NCBI GenBank assembly: GCA_964472855.1
Contig: CAYYMJ010000001.1
Location: forward strand, 89,042 to 153,041
DNA: 64,000 nt
Direction: 5' to 3'
Source of the DNA: Tranquillimonas sp964472855
GTDB lineage: Bacteria; Pseudomonadota; Alphaproteobacteria; Rhodobacterales; Rhodobacteraceae
Shown here piece after piece: positions 43,747-51,622 of this stretch. The stretch's first letter is position 1; each line of letters starts with the position of its first letter. The notes under the pieces are model-generated. The model had not been told where the DNA came from. It did not search any database and was given only the letters and a program-made list of their open reading frames with translations. A program made the translations under genes and the position numbers.

Positions 43747-44481
43747 GTGGAAGCGACGTCGATCATCCGCCTTCAGGCCGAGGGCCCTGCCGGGCAGGGC
43801 CTGACACCGCTGGCGCTGGACGCGGCCGACTTTCAGTCGCCGCTGCCGGAACAGCACTGGCATGTCTATTTCAACGACCCTGCCAGCGGCCTGATCGTGG
43901 GCGTCTGGACCACGACCGACATGCACGAGGTGTTTGGGCCCTATCCCGGCGACGAATTCATGCTGCTGCTGGACGGGCGCGTGGCGCTGCTGGATGAGGC
44001 GGGCGGTGAAACGCTGGTGCAGGCAGGGCAGGCCTTTACCGTTGCCAACGCCACACCGACCAGTTGGAAACAGGTTGGCCCCTGCCGCAAGTTCTTTGTT
44101 ATCCACGACCCGCCCGGACACGCCGCGGCGCCGGGCGCGGGCATCGGCATTCTCGACCCCATGGCATTGGCGGGGCATCTGGCCCGGCATGGCACGGGCT
44201 GTCACTGGCCGGGGCAGCGCCAGACCGTGGCCTTTGCCAGCGACACCGGCGCGATGACGGCGGGGCTGCGGCAGGGGCCGGGTTTCAGCGCCCGTGAATT
44301 CTCGGCCAGCGCGCACGAGCTGATCTGCCTGACCGCCGGCACGCTGCAGGCCACCGCGGCCGACGGGCGCGCGCAAAGCTTCGGGCCCGGCGACGTGTTC
44401 TTTGTGCCGGCCGGAACCCGCTGTGACCTGAAGGCGCGCGACCCGATCAGCCTGCTGTTCTGCCGGGTTGCCGCGCCATGA
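43747..44481 (+). CDS. Two-domain cupin protein
   Basis: The 244-aa protein starts at a GTG at 43747 with GGAGAGGGG upstream; the open frame further up is not supported. Cupin 1 includes MHEVFGPYPGDEFMLLLDGRV and QAGQAFTVANATPTSWKQVG. Cupin 2 includes SASAHELICLTAGTLQATAA and FGPGDVFFVPAGTRCDLKA. This layout recalls (S)-ureidoglycine aminohydrolase-like bicupins, but few metal histidines are conserved. It is the first gene of the plus-strand amine-oxidation operon; a sensing, isomerase or stabilising role is possible. Confidence 0.8.
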   Translation: MEATSIIRLQAEGPAGQGLTPLALDAADFQSPLPEQHWHVYFNDPASGLIVGVWTTTDMHEVFGPYPGDEFMLLLDGRVALLDEAGGETLVQAGQAFTVANATPTSWKQVGPCRKFFVIHDPPGHAAAPGAGIGILDPMALAGHLARHGTGCHWPGQRQTVAFASDTGAMTAGLRQGPGFSAREFSASAHELICLTAGTLQATAADGRAQSFGPGDVFFVPAGTRCDLKARDPISLLFCRVAAP

Positions 44482-44816
44482 TCCACATGCTCAGCCGCTT
44501 CAACCTTGCAGACGGGGCCAGCGCCGAGCAGGTCGCGCGCGGCTATGTCCGGCTGGTCACGCTGCTGCGCCAGCATGACCTTGTGGCCGCGACCAGCCGC
44601 ATGGGCCAGCGGCTTGACGATACGCCGATGGACACCGACGCCGGCGACAACCGCCGCTATTTCACGGTCATGTCCTTCCGCGACCGGGCGCAACTGGACC
44701 GGTCATACGCGCAATTGCTGGGCGACCGCCCCGGCCCGGCGCTGGCGGCGGCGCATGACTTTATCCGCAATTCCACCCGCGACCAGCTGTTCACCTGCTG
44801 GCAGGATCCGGACTGA
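44478..44816 (+). CDS. Small conserved-looking protein (112 aa), unknown family
   Basis: The ATG overlaps the bicupin stop by 4 nt. The protein (MIHMLSRFNLADGASAEQVA, then RRYFTVMSFRDRAQLDRSYA) has the look of a small alpha/beta ferredoxin-like fold, as in Dabb or antibiotic-monooxygenase-like proteins, but I cannot assign it. No signal peptide or metal motif is seen. Tight coupling on both sides argues that it belongs to the pathway. Confidence 0.7.
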   Translation: MIHMLSRFNLADGASAEQVARGYVRLVTLLRQHDLVAATSRMGQRLDDTPMDTDAGDNRRYFTVMSFRDRAQLDRSYAQLLGDRPGPALAAAHDFIRNSTRDQLFTCWQDPD

Positions 44817-44828
44817 AGGCAGCAAGGC

Positions 44829-46913
44829 ATGACCATGGACCCCAACCACCGCATTCTGTTCCAGCCGGTCCGGATCGGCCCCAAGACGGCGAAGAACCGC
44901 TTTTACCAGGTGCCCCACTGCAACGGCATGGGCCACCGCTGGCCGCGCACGATGGCCGAGATGCGCGGCGTCAAGGCCGAGGGCGGCTGGGGCGTCGTCT
45001 GCACCGAGGAATGCTCGGTCCACCCCACCAGCGACCTGACCCCGGCCACGCTGATGCGGCTGTGGGACGACAGCGACCTGCCGGTGCATGAACTGATGGT
45101 CGGCAAGGTCAAGGAGCATGGCGCGCTGGCCGGCATCCAGCTGGTGCACAATGGCCAGTCGGTCAGCAATTATCTGACCCGCATGCCGTCGATCGCGCCG
45201 TCGGCGGCCCCCAACGAGACCGGCAACATGACCCAGGCCCGGGCCATGGACAAGGACGACATCCGCGAATTGCGCCGCTGGTTCCGCGAGGCGGCGCTCA
45301 GGTCGCGCCGGGCCGGGTATGACATCGTCTATGTCTATGCGGCCCACGGGATCATGACGCTTTTGTATCAATTCCTGCTCAGGCGCTTCAATCACCGCAG
45401 CGACGAATACGGTGGCAGCCTTGAAAACCGCTGCCGGCTGGTGCGCGAAGTGCTGCTTGATACCCACGACGCGGTGGGCGGCGACTGCGCGGTCGGCTTT
45501 CGCTTTGCGGTCGACGAGTTGCTGGGCGAAGACGGCATGCACCGGGCCGAAGCCGAAGATATCGTCGGCACGCTGGCCGAACTGCCCGACCTGTGGGACG
45601 TGAATGTCGCCGACTGGGGCAACGACAGCCTGCCGTCGCGCTTTGGGACCGAGGGCGCGCAGGAAAGCCATGTGGGCTTTGTCAAGGCGCTGACCACCAA
45701 GCCGGTTGTCGGCGTGGGGCGCTTTACCTCGCCCGATACCATGGTGTCGCAAATCCGCCGCGGCGTGCTGGACCTGATCGGCGCCGCGCGCCCGTCGATC
45801 GCCGATCCGTTCCTGCCCAACAAGATCCGGGACGGCCGCAGCGAAGACATCCGCGAATGCATCGGCTGCAACATGTGCACCACCGGCGACTATGTCGCCT
45901 ACCCGATGCGCTGCACCCAGAACCCGACCATGGGCGAGGAATGGCGCCGCGGCTGGCACCCCGAGCGTATTGCGGCGGCGGCATCCGATGCCTCGGTTCT
46001 GGTGGTGGGCGGCGGGCCGACGGGGCTTGAAGCCGCGCTGGCCCTGTCGAACCGCGGCTATGGCGTGACGCTGGCCGATGCCGGCGACCAGCCGGGCGGC
46101 CGGGTGCTGGCCGAAACCGCGCTGGCGCCGCTGCGCCAATGGCGCCGGGTGGCCGATTATCGCGTCGGCCAGCTGGCAACACGGGCCAACGTGCAACTGT
46201 TCCGCCAAAGCCGGATGGACGCCGAGGCGGTGCTGGAACTGGGTCAAACCCATGTGGCGGTTGCCACCGGCGCCGACTGGCGCACCGACCTTGTGGGCAT
46301 TCACCACCGCTTTGCCCCGCCCATCGACGCCGCGATGATGGTGGCCCCCGAACAGATCATGGCCGGCCGCGTCCCCGATGGCCCGGTGATGATCTTCGAC
46401 GACGATCACTATTACATGGGCGGCGCGCTGGCCGAGCAACTGGCCGCCGCCGGGTGCGCGGTGATCCTTGTCACGCCTGCGGCCGAGCCGTCGGGCTGGA
46501 CCCATTTCACGCTGGAACACGGCCACATCCAGACCCGCCTGCGCGAACTGGGGGTCGAGATCGTGTGCAATCACGGCGTGGCCTCGGTGGGCGCCGGCAC
46601 GGTGACGCTGGAATGCGTGTTCACCGGCCAGACCCACCAACGCGCGGTCAAGTCCGTGGTGCCGGTGACATCGCGGACCAGCGACGACGCGCTTTACCGC
46701 GATCTGATGGCGCGCAAGGCCGAGTGGGCCGCCCACGGGGTGAAATCCGTGACGCTGGTGGGCGACGCGCTGGCCCCCGGCACCATCGCCATGGCCGTGC
46801 ACGCCGGCCACGAATATGCGCGCAACCTTGACATGCCGGTCGACCGCGACATGCCCTTCCGGCGCGAGAACGACTTTGACACCGCTCGGGTCTGGCCCGG
46901 ATTCGCGTCGTGA
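44829..46913 (+). CDS. Trimethylamine dehydrogenase/DgcA-family FMN/4Fe-4S oxidoreductase, copy 2
   Basis: The 694-aa paralogue of the 37203-39251 protein has NRFYQVPHCNGMG (Cys31 for FMN), cluster cysteines in ECIGCNMCTTGDYVA and MRCTQNPT, and nucleotide motif VLVVGGGPTGLEAALALSNRG. The cage tyrosine of trimethylamine dehydrogenase is glutamate here (Glu61 in CTEECSVHPTSDL), and the later cage tryptophan is absent. The barrel has an extra insertion near AAHGIMTLLYQFL. It should therefore oxidise a different, perhaps cationic and larger, N-alkyl substrate than copy 1. The next gene overlaps its stop by 4 nt. Confidence 0.9.
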   Translation: MTMDPNHRILFQPVRIGPKTAKNRFYQVPHCNGMGHRWPRTMAEMRGVKAEGGWGVVCTEECSVHPTSDLTPATLMRLWDDSDLPVHELMVGKVKEHGALAGIQLVHNGQSVSNYLTRMPSIAPSAAPNETGNMTQARAMDKDDIRELRRWFREAALRSRRAGYDIVYVYAAHGIMTLLYQFLLRRFNHRSDEYGGSLENRCRLVREVLLDTHDAVGGDCAVGFRFAVDELLGEDGMHRAEAEDIVGTLAELPDLWDVNVADWGNDSLPSRFGTEGAQESHVGFVKALTTKPVVGVGRFTSPDTMVSQIRRGVLDLIGAARPSIADPFLPNKIRDGRSEDIRECIGCNMCTTGDYVAYPMRCTQNPTMGEEWRRGWHPERIAAAASDASVLVVGGGPTGLEAALALSNRGYGVTLADAGDQPGGRVLAETALAPLRQWRRVADYRVGQLATRANVQLFRQSRMDAEAVLELGQTHVAVATGADWRTDLVGIHHRFAPPIDAAMMVAPEQIMAGRVPDGPVMIFDDDHYYMGGALAEQLAAAGCAVILVTPAAEPSGWTHFTLEHGHIQTRLRELGVEIVCNHGVASVGAGTVTLECVFTGQTHQRAVKSVVPVTSRTSDDALYRDLMARKAEWAAHGVKSVTLVGDALAPGTIAMAVHAGHEYARNLDMPVDRDMPFRRENDFDTARVWPGFAS

Positions 46914-48229
46914 CCGGGCGCGAGGCAGCGGCGGCGTGGTATCGCTCGTCGTGCGATGTGCGCACGTCGCTGTGGGGCAAGACCGCGCCGGTGCTGCCCG
47001 ACCTGCCCCCGCTGCGCGGCGACGCGGGCAGCGACGTGGTGGTGATCGGCGGCGGGTTTTGCGGCTTGTCGACGGCGCTGCATCTGGCCGAACAGGGCAT
47101 CGGGGTCACGCTGCTGGAGGCGCACGAACCCGGATGGGGCGCCTCGGGGCGCAACGGCGGTCAGGTGATTCCGGGGCTGAAACTGCAACCTGACGATCTG
47201 GTGGCCCGCTATGGCCGCGAGACGGGCGAGCGCATTGCGCAAACCGCGGCCGCGGCGCCGGGCGTGGTTTACGGGCTGATCGGGAAATACGGCATTGACG
47301 CCGATCTGCGCCAGACCGGGTGGATCCAGCTGGCCAAGGGCCCGGCGGGGCGCGCCACCACCGACGCCCATATCGCCCAGTGGCAGCACAGGGGCGTCGG
47401 CGTCGCGGCGCTCAGCCGGGACGACATCGTGGCCCGCGTGGGCACCAATGCCTATATCGCCGGCCTTTACGACCCGCGCGGCGGCCAGTTGCACCCGCTG
47501 AAATACGCGCGCGGGCTGGCCCGGGCCTGCCTGTCGCTGGGGGTGACGATCCACGCCGACACACCGGCGCTGTCGGTGGCGCACGACGGCGGCGGCTGGA
47601 CCGTGACCACAGAACATGGCCGCGCGCGCGCCGGCACGGTCGTGGTGGCGACCAACGGCTATACCGGCGCCATGCTGCCGGGGCTTTCGGAAACGATCGT
47701 GCCGGTGCTGACCGGGGTTCTGGCGACCGAGCCGCTGGGCGACAATCTGGCCCGCCGCATCCTGCCCGGACGGCAGGGCGCGGCCGACACGCGGCGGCTG
47801 CTGTCGTGGTTCGGCATCGACGCCGCCAACCGCCTGCTGTTCGGCAGCCGCATCAATTCGCAGCAAGAACTGATCGACCGCAGCAACTTTGGCTTCGGGC
47901 TGAGCCGGCTGTCCGAGATCTTCCCCGAAGTCGGCGCCGACCGCATCGCCCATATGTGGACCGGGCGCGTGGCCCTGACCCTTGACCACGTTCCCCACAT
48001 TCACAAGCTTGCCGACGGGCTTTACGCCGGCATGGGCTTTAACGGGCGCGGGGTTGCGATGGCGTCGATGTTCGGCAAGGTTCTGGCAGGGCATGTGGCC
48101 GGGCGGGCGGATGACGCCGACTTTCTGCCGGTCACGCCGATGCCGAAGATCCCCTTCAGCCGCTTTCGCGGTCAGGGGCTGGCCGTGGCCCTGACCTGGA
48201 AACGCGCCATGGATGCCCTGCGGCCCTGA
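46910..48229 (+). CDS. FAD-dependent amine oxidoreductase (DAO family, gamma-glutamylputrescine oxidase PuuB-like)
   Basis: The 439-aa protein starts at a GTG overlapping the previous stop. The FAD-binding loop is VVVIGGGFCGLSTALHLAEQG near residue 45, followed by EPGWGASGRNGGQVIPGLK, the segment characteristic of PuuB/OrdL-type oxidases. Near the end, LYAGMGFNGRGVAMASMFGK completes the flavin site. The N-terminal WYRSSCDVRTSLWGKTAPVLPDL also fits. It probably oxidises a secondary amine to an aldehyde plus amine and hydrogen peroxide. Substrate may be a product of the adjacent demethylase. Confidence 0.88.
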   Translation: MTGREAAAAWYRSSCDVRTSLWGKTAPVLPDLPPLRGDAGSDVVVIGGGFCGLSTALHLAEQGIGVTLLEAHEPGWGASGRNGGQVIPGLKLQPDDLVARYGRETGERIAQTAAAAPGVVYGLIGKYGIDADLRQTGWIQLAKGPAGRATTDAHIAQWQHRGVGVAALSRDDIVARVGTNAYIAGLYDPRGGQLHPLKYARGLARACLSLGVTIHADTPALSVAHDGGGWTVTTEHGRARAGTVVVATNGYTGAMLPGLSETIVPVLTGVLATEPLGDNLARRILPGRQGAADTRRLLSWFGIDAANRLLFGSRINSQQELIDRSNFGFGLSRLSEIFPEVGADRIAHMWTGRVALTLDHVPHIHKLADGLYAGMGFNGRGVAMASMFGKVLAGHVAGRADDADFLPVTPMPKIPFSRFRGQGLAVALTWKRAMDALRP

Positions 48230-48264
48230 CCGTGACGGCGAACGCAAAAAAAAGGAGCGGACAC

Positions 48265-49458
48265 GTGAGAGACACCCGGATCCCCAACGACTGGGACCGC
48301 CGCGGCCTGCCCGGCTGGACCTATCACAGCCCCGCGATGCTGGAGCTGGAGAAAGAGCAGATATTTCGCACCCACTGGCAAATCGCCTGCCATGTGTCGG
48401 ATATTCCCGGCATCGGCGACTTCCAGACCTTCGATTTGTGCGGCGAACGCGCCATCATCCTGCGCGACCGCGACGGCGCGGTGCAGGCCTATCACAACAC
48501 CTGCCGGCATCGGGGCTCGCGGCTGGTGGCGGCCGACAGCGGCAACTGCCCCGGCGCGCTGATCTGCCCGTTTCACGGCTGGGTCTACAATCTTGACGGC
48601 ACGCTGCGCGGCGCGGCGCGCCCCGAAAGCTTTCCGCCGATGGACAAGCATGTCTTTGCCCTGAAGTCGCTGGAGATGGAGCTGTGGCAGGGCTATGTCT
48701 TTGTCCGCTTTCGCCCCGGCCCCCAACCGGCGGTGGCCGAGCTTATGCGCCCCGTCGCGGACGAGGCCGCGGCCTACCGCATGCAGGACCACCTGCCGAC
48801 CGATGGCTTCTGGACCGAAACCTCGCCGGTGAACTGGAAATCGGTGCGCGACGTCGACAACGAAGGCTATCACGTCACCATTGCCCACCCGGGGCTGCAG
48901 GATCTCTATGGCGCCTCTTACGTTGACGAGCCCTTTGTCGACGGCGTCAGCCGCTCGGTGGGGCATTACACGCCGTCCAAGGGGCGCCGCTGGGCGGTGC
49001 GCAACTACAAGGCGCTGTCAGACCCTCAGCCATTTCTGCCCGACCATCTGCACAAAAGCTGGCTTTACTACGGGATCTTCCCCAACACGGTCATCGCCAT
49101 CACGCCCGAAACCTCGCTGTTTTACCAAGAGCTTCCGATCGCCACCAACAAGTCGGTCGTGCGCTCGGCGACCTACCGCAACCCGGTCGAGACCCGGCAG
49201 CAACGGCTGGCACGCTATCTGGCCAGCCGCATCGACCGCGAGACCGTGGCCGAGGATATCCAGCTGACCATCTGGTCGAACGATTCCATGGCCACCGACA
49301 GTTTCGAAGGCTTCTACCTGTCCGATCTGGAATATGGCGTGCGCAGCCACCACGACCACCTGCGCGCGCTGCTGCCGATCTATAACCGCGAAAGCCGGCC
49401 GCCCGAGGCCGAGGTGCGCACCGTCAACCACGCGCTGGCCCAAGATCGCGGCGCGTGA
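48265..49458 (+). CDS. Rieske non-haem iron oxygenase, alpha subunit, second type
   Basis: The 397-aa protein is best started at the GTG at 48265, 7 nt after AGGAG, rather than at the upstream GTG at 48232. The Rieske motif is YHNTCRHRGSRLV and ICPFHGWVYNLDG. The catalytic site is NWKSVRDVDNEGYHVTIAHP, with two iron histidines and glutamate in the bridging position usually held by aspartate. It differs clearly from the CntA-like protein at 27813. No ferredoxin or reductase gene is present in the operon. A quaternary or tertiary amine substrate is likely from its flavoprotein neighbours. Confidence 0.88.
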   Translation: MRDTRIPNDWDRRGLPGWTYHSPAMLELEKEQIFRTHWQIACHVSDIPGIGDFQTFDLCGERAIILRDRDGAVQAYHNTCRHRGSRLVAADSGNCPGALICPFHGWVYNLDGTLRGAARPESFPPMDKHVFALKSLEMELWQGYVFVRFRPGPQPAVAELMRPVADEAAAYRMQDHLPTDGFWTETSPVNWKSVRDVDNEGYHVTIAHPGLQDLYGASYVDEPFVDGVSRSVGHYTPSKGRRWAVRNYKALSDPQPFLPDHLHKSWLYYGIFPNTVIAITPETSLFYQELPIATNKSVVRSATYRNPVETRQQRLARYLASRIDRETVAEDIQLTIWSNDSMATDSFEGFYLSDLEYGVRSHHDHLRALLPIYNRESRPPEAEVRTVNHALAQDRGA

Positions 49459-49688
49459 CGCAGGCGGCGGGCGAAGACAACTGGCAGCGCGCCCAGTTGC
49501 AGTTGCCGGCCGGGCAGCCGGGGTCTGGCGCGCGGCGCTATGCGGCCGCGATGTATTTCCACGCGCGGGGCCTGATGCCGCCGCAGATGCTGGAAATCTA
49601 CCGCCGCTGCTATCGCGACGACCGTGAAGACCCGGTCGATCTGGCCCGGTTCGAGGGGCTTGCCCCGCCACCCGTGACCGGGCGATGA
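49455..49688 (+). CDS. Small protein (77 aa) between Rieske and amine oxidase genes
   Basis: A GTG start overlaps the Rieske stop by 4 nt and the stop overlaps the next ATG by 4 nt, which argues for a translated gene. The sequence includes ARRYAAAMYFHARGLMPPQM and LEIYRRCYRDDREDPVDLAR. It has no metal motif, signal or membrane segment. I do not recognise the family. It may be a small partner or assembly subunit of the Rieske enzyme or the amine oxidase. Confidence 0.65.
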   Translation: MTQAAGEDNWQRAQLQLPAGQPGSGARRYAAAMYFHARGLMPPQMLEIYRRCYRDDREDPVDLARFEGLAPPPVTGR

Positions 49689-50962
49689 CCATCGCCGGTT
49701 TTCCCGCCAACCCCGACGTCATCGTCGTGGGTGCGGGCACTGCCGGGCGCGCCTGCGCGCAGGCCCTGATCGACGCGGGCAAATCGGTGCTGGTGCTAGA
49801 GGCGGCGGCGCATCCCGGCGGGCGCTGTCATACCGACACCGCGGCGCTGGGCATGCCTTTTGACATCGGCGGGTCGTGGCTGCACGCGGCGGCGATCAAC
49901 CCGCTGGTGCCACTGGCCGCGAAGGTGGGCATCGCGCTGGACAAGACCCCGGCCGACTGGGCCTTTGTCGTCGATCGCGGGCGGCGGCTGCGTGCGGGCG
50001 AGCTGCACGGCTATTCCCGCGCGCACCAACAGATGTGGGACCATCTGAACAGCGCGGGCGCCGGCGCCGGCGACGTGGCGGTCGCGTCGCTGCTGCCCGA
50101 CCAGCCTCATATCGCCATGACCCGGCACTGGGTGGCGCAGATGCACGGCGGTGACGCCGATGTCGTGTCGGTTCAGGACGTGGTGCGCTATGCCGAGGTC
50201 GGCGGCGACTGGCTGGTGCATGGCGGTCTGGGTGCGCTGGTCGCGCGCCTGTTTGCCGATGTTCCGGTGCGCTGCGACTGCCCGGTGACGGCGATCGAGA
50301 TTGCCGGCGACCGGGTGCGCGCGGTCACGCCACACGGCACGGCCGAGGCGCCCCATCTGGTGGTGACGGTCTCGACCGGGGTGCTGCGCGGCGGCGGCAT
50401 CCACTTTACCCCGGCCCTGCCCGCCACGCATCAGGCGGCGCTGGAGCAACTGCCGATGGGACTGCTGAACAAGATCGGGCTGGCGTTCGCCCCCGGCTGG
50501 CAACAGGCCCACAGCGGCCAGATCGCCGACTATCGCGCCAGCGACGATGCGTTCTGCACCATCCAGTTCGGCATGTGCGGCACCGGTCTGGCCATGGGCT
50601 TTCTGGCCGGGCGCTTTGCCGACCGGATCGAGGCGGAAGGCCCCGGCGCGGCGACCGATTTCTGCCGCGAAGCGCTGCGGGCGATCTTTGGCAGCGACGT
50701 CACCCGCCATATCGCGCGAACCCATGAAACCGCCTGGCGCGGCAATCCGCTGGCGCGCGGGTCCTACAGCCATGCCCTGCCCGGCGGCGCCGACGCGCGG
50801 GCCACGCTGGCCCGGCCGGTGCAGGGGCGGCTGTTTTTCGCCGGTGAGGCGACGATCCCGGATGCCTACGCCACGGTGCATGGCGCCTATCTCAGCGGTC
50901 GTGCGGCCGCGCGGCAGGTCGTGGCGCCGGGCCGAGGCCGCACCGCCCGCGCCGGCCTCTAA
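49685..50962 (+). CDS. Flavin-containing amine oxidase (monoamine/polyamine oxidase family)
   Basis: The 425-aa protein has the FAD loop VIVVGAGTAGRACAQALIDAG and EAAAHPGGRCHTD, the amine-oxidase segment FDIGGSWLH, the central NAD-free domain, and the C-terminal FAD block GRLFFAGEATIPDAYATVHGAYLSG. Such enzymes oxidise primary or secondary amines with release of hydrogen peroxide. It ends the plus-strand operon, and its stop overlaps the stop of the convergent cupin gene by 3 nt. Confidence 0.9.
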   Translation: MTIAGFPANPDVIVVGAGTAGRACAQALIDAGKSVLVLEAAAHPGGRCHTDTAALGMPFDIGGSWLHAAAINPLVPLAAKVGIALDKTPADWAFVVDRGRRLRAGELHGYSRAHQQMWDHLNSAGAGAGDVAVASLLPDQPHIAMTRHWVAQMHGGDADVVSVQDVVRYAEVGGDWLVHGGLGALVARLFADVPVRCDCPVTAIEIAGDRVRAVTPHGTAEAPHLVVTVSTGVLRGGGIHFTPALPATHQAALEQLPMGLLNKIGLAFAPGWQQAHSGQIADYRASDDAFCTIQFGMCGTGLAMGFLAGRFADRIEAEGPGAATDFCREALRAIFGSDVTRHIARTHETAWRGNPLARGSYSHALPGGADARATLARPVQGRLFFAGEATIPDAYATVHGAYLSGRAAARQVVAPGRGRTARAGL

Positions 50963-51327
50963 CTGCCCGGCGGCAGTTCGCGCGCCTCGGAAAACACCGC
51001 GACGATGCAGCCGGTTTCGCTGTCCGAGCTATGTTCGGTTCCCGGGGCCAGCCAGACCACATCGCCGGCGCGATAGACCGTGCCGTCATTGTCGGTCAGC
51101 GCCCCTTCGATCACCACGAATTCCTCGGCCCCGCCATGCTGGTGCGCGGTCGAGCGTGTCCCCGGCCCCATGCGGTAGATGTAAAAGCCGATATCGCGCG
51201 CCGAGCCGGGGTTGAGCTTGATATAGCTGTTGCCCTTTTCGTCGCCGAAATCGTCGGGATAGGCGGTATAGGCGCTTTCGTCGAAGATATTGGCAACCCG
51301 GCGCTGCCCGGTTTCGATGGGTTTCAT
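50959..51327 (-). CDS. Single-domain cupin protein
   Basis: The 122-aa protein has full cupin metal motifs: TAHQHGGAEEFVVIEGAL (motif 1 with two histidines and glutamate) and AGDVVWLAPGTEHSSDSE (motif 2 with histidine). The start is the ATG at 51327; the open frame beyond it is chance. It is convergent with the amine oxidase. It resembles ChrR-like or sugar-binding metal cupins; the function is unknown, but metal binding is likely, unlike the cupin at 8619. Confidence 0.8.
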   Translation of the reverse strand: MKPIETGQRRVANIFDESAYTAYPDDFGDEKGNSYIKLNPGSARDIGFYIYRMGPGTRSTAHQHGGAEEFVVIEGALTDNDGTVYRAGDVVWLAPGTEHSSDSETGCIVAVFSEARELPPGS

Positions 51328-51622
51328 GGCTGTGGCCCTTCGGTCTGTTTCGCGGCAAGGCGCCTGGCAAGGGGCAGTGCACCCCGGCGCCGGTGCGGGC
51401 GCCGGGGTCATGCCCTGGGTTGCGCCCGAATCCGATGTCGTGCACAGGATAATCACGGACAGGGCCGCCGGCCCAAGCGCAAAATGGGCCTGCGCGCACT
51501 TGGGCGCGGATGTCCCGGTGCAGCGCTTCGCGTCCGACCTGATCCGGAATACATCACCCGACGCCCGTTGAAATCCACGATTTCAGGCGGCGTCAGGCGG
51601 GTCCGGTTCGACGCAATGCGAT
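51328..51622. other. Intergenic stretch without a gene (295 bp)
   Basis: Nothing coding is recognisable. It holds the hairpin at 51569-51585 near the end of the alcohol dehydrogenase gene. Confidence 0.55.
51569..51585 (-). terminator. Palindrome TGAAATC-CAC-GATTTCA after alcohol dehydrogenase gene
   Basis: A perfect 7-bp stem, 38 nt past the stop of the minus-strand gene. A near-identical copy follows the UspA gene at the same distance (52965-52981). Confidence 0.5.

Noticed and set aside
44703..46811. Antisense open frame of 702 codons
   Set aside because: Shadow of the TMADH paralogue; composition is that of a complementary frame.
48232..48264. GTG at 48232 as start of the Rieske gene
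   Set aside because: No ribosome site precedes it, while AGGAG stands 7 nt ahead of the GTG at 48265 and the family N-terminus fits the later start.
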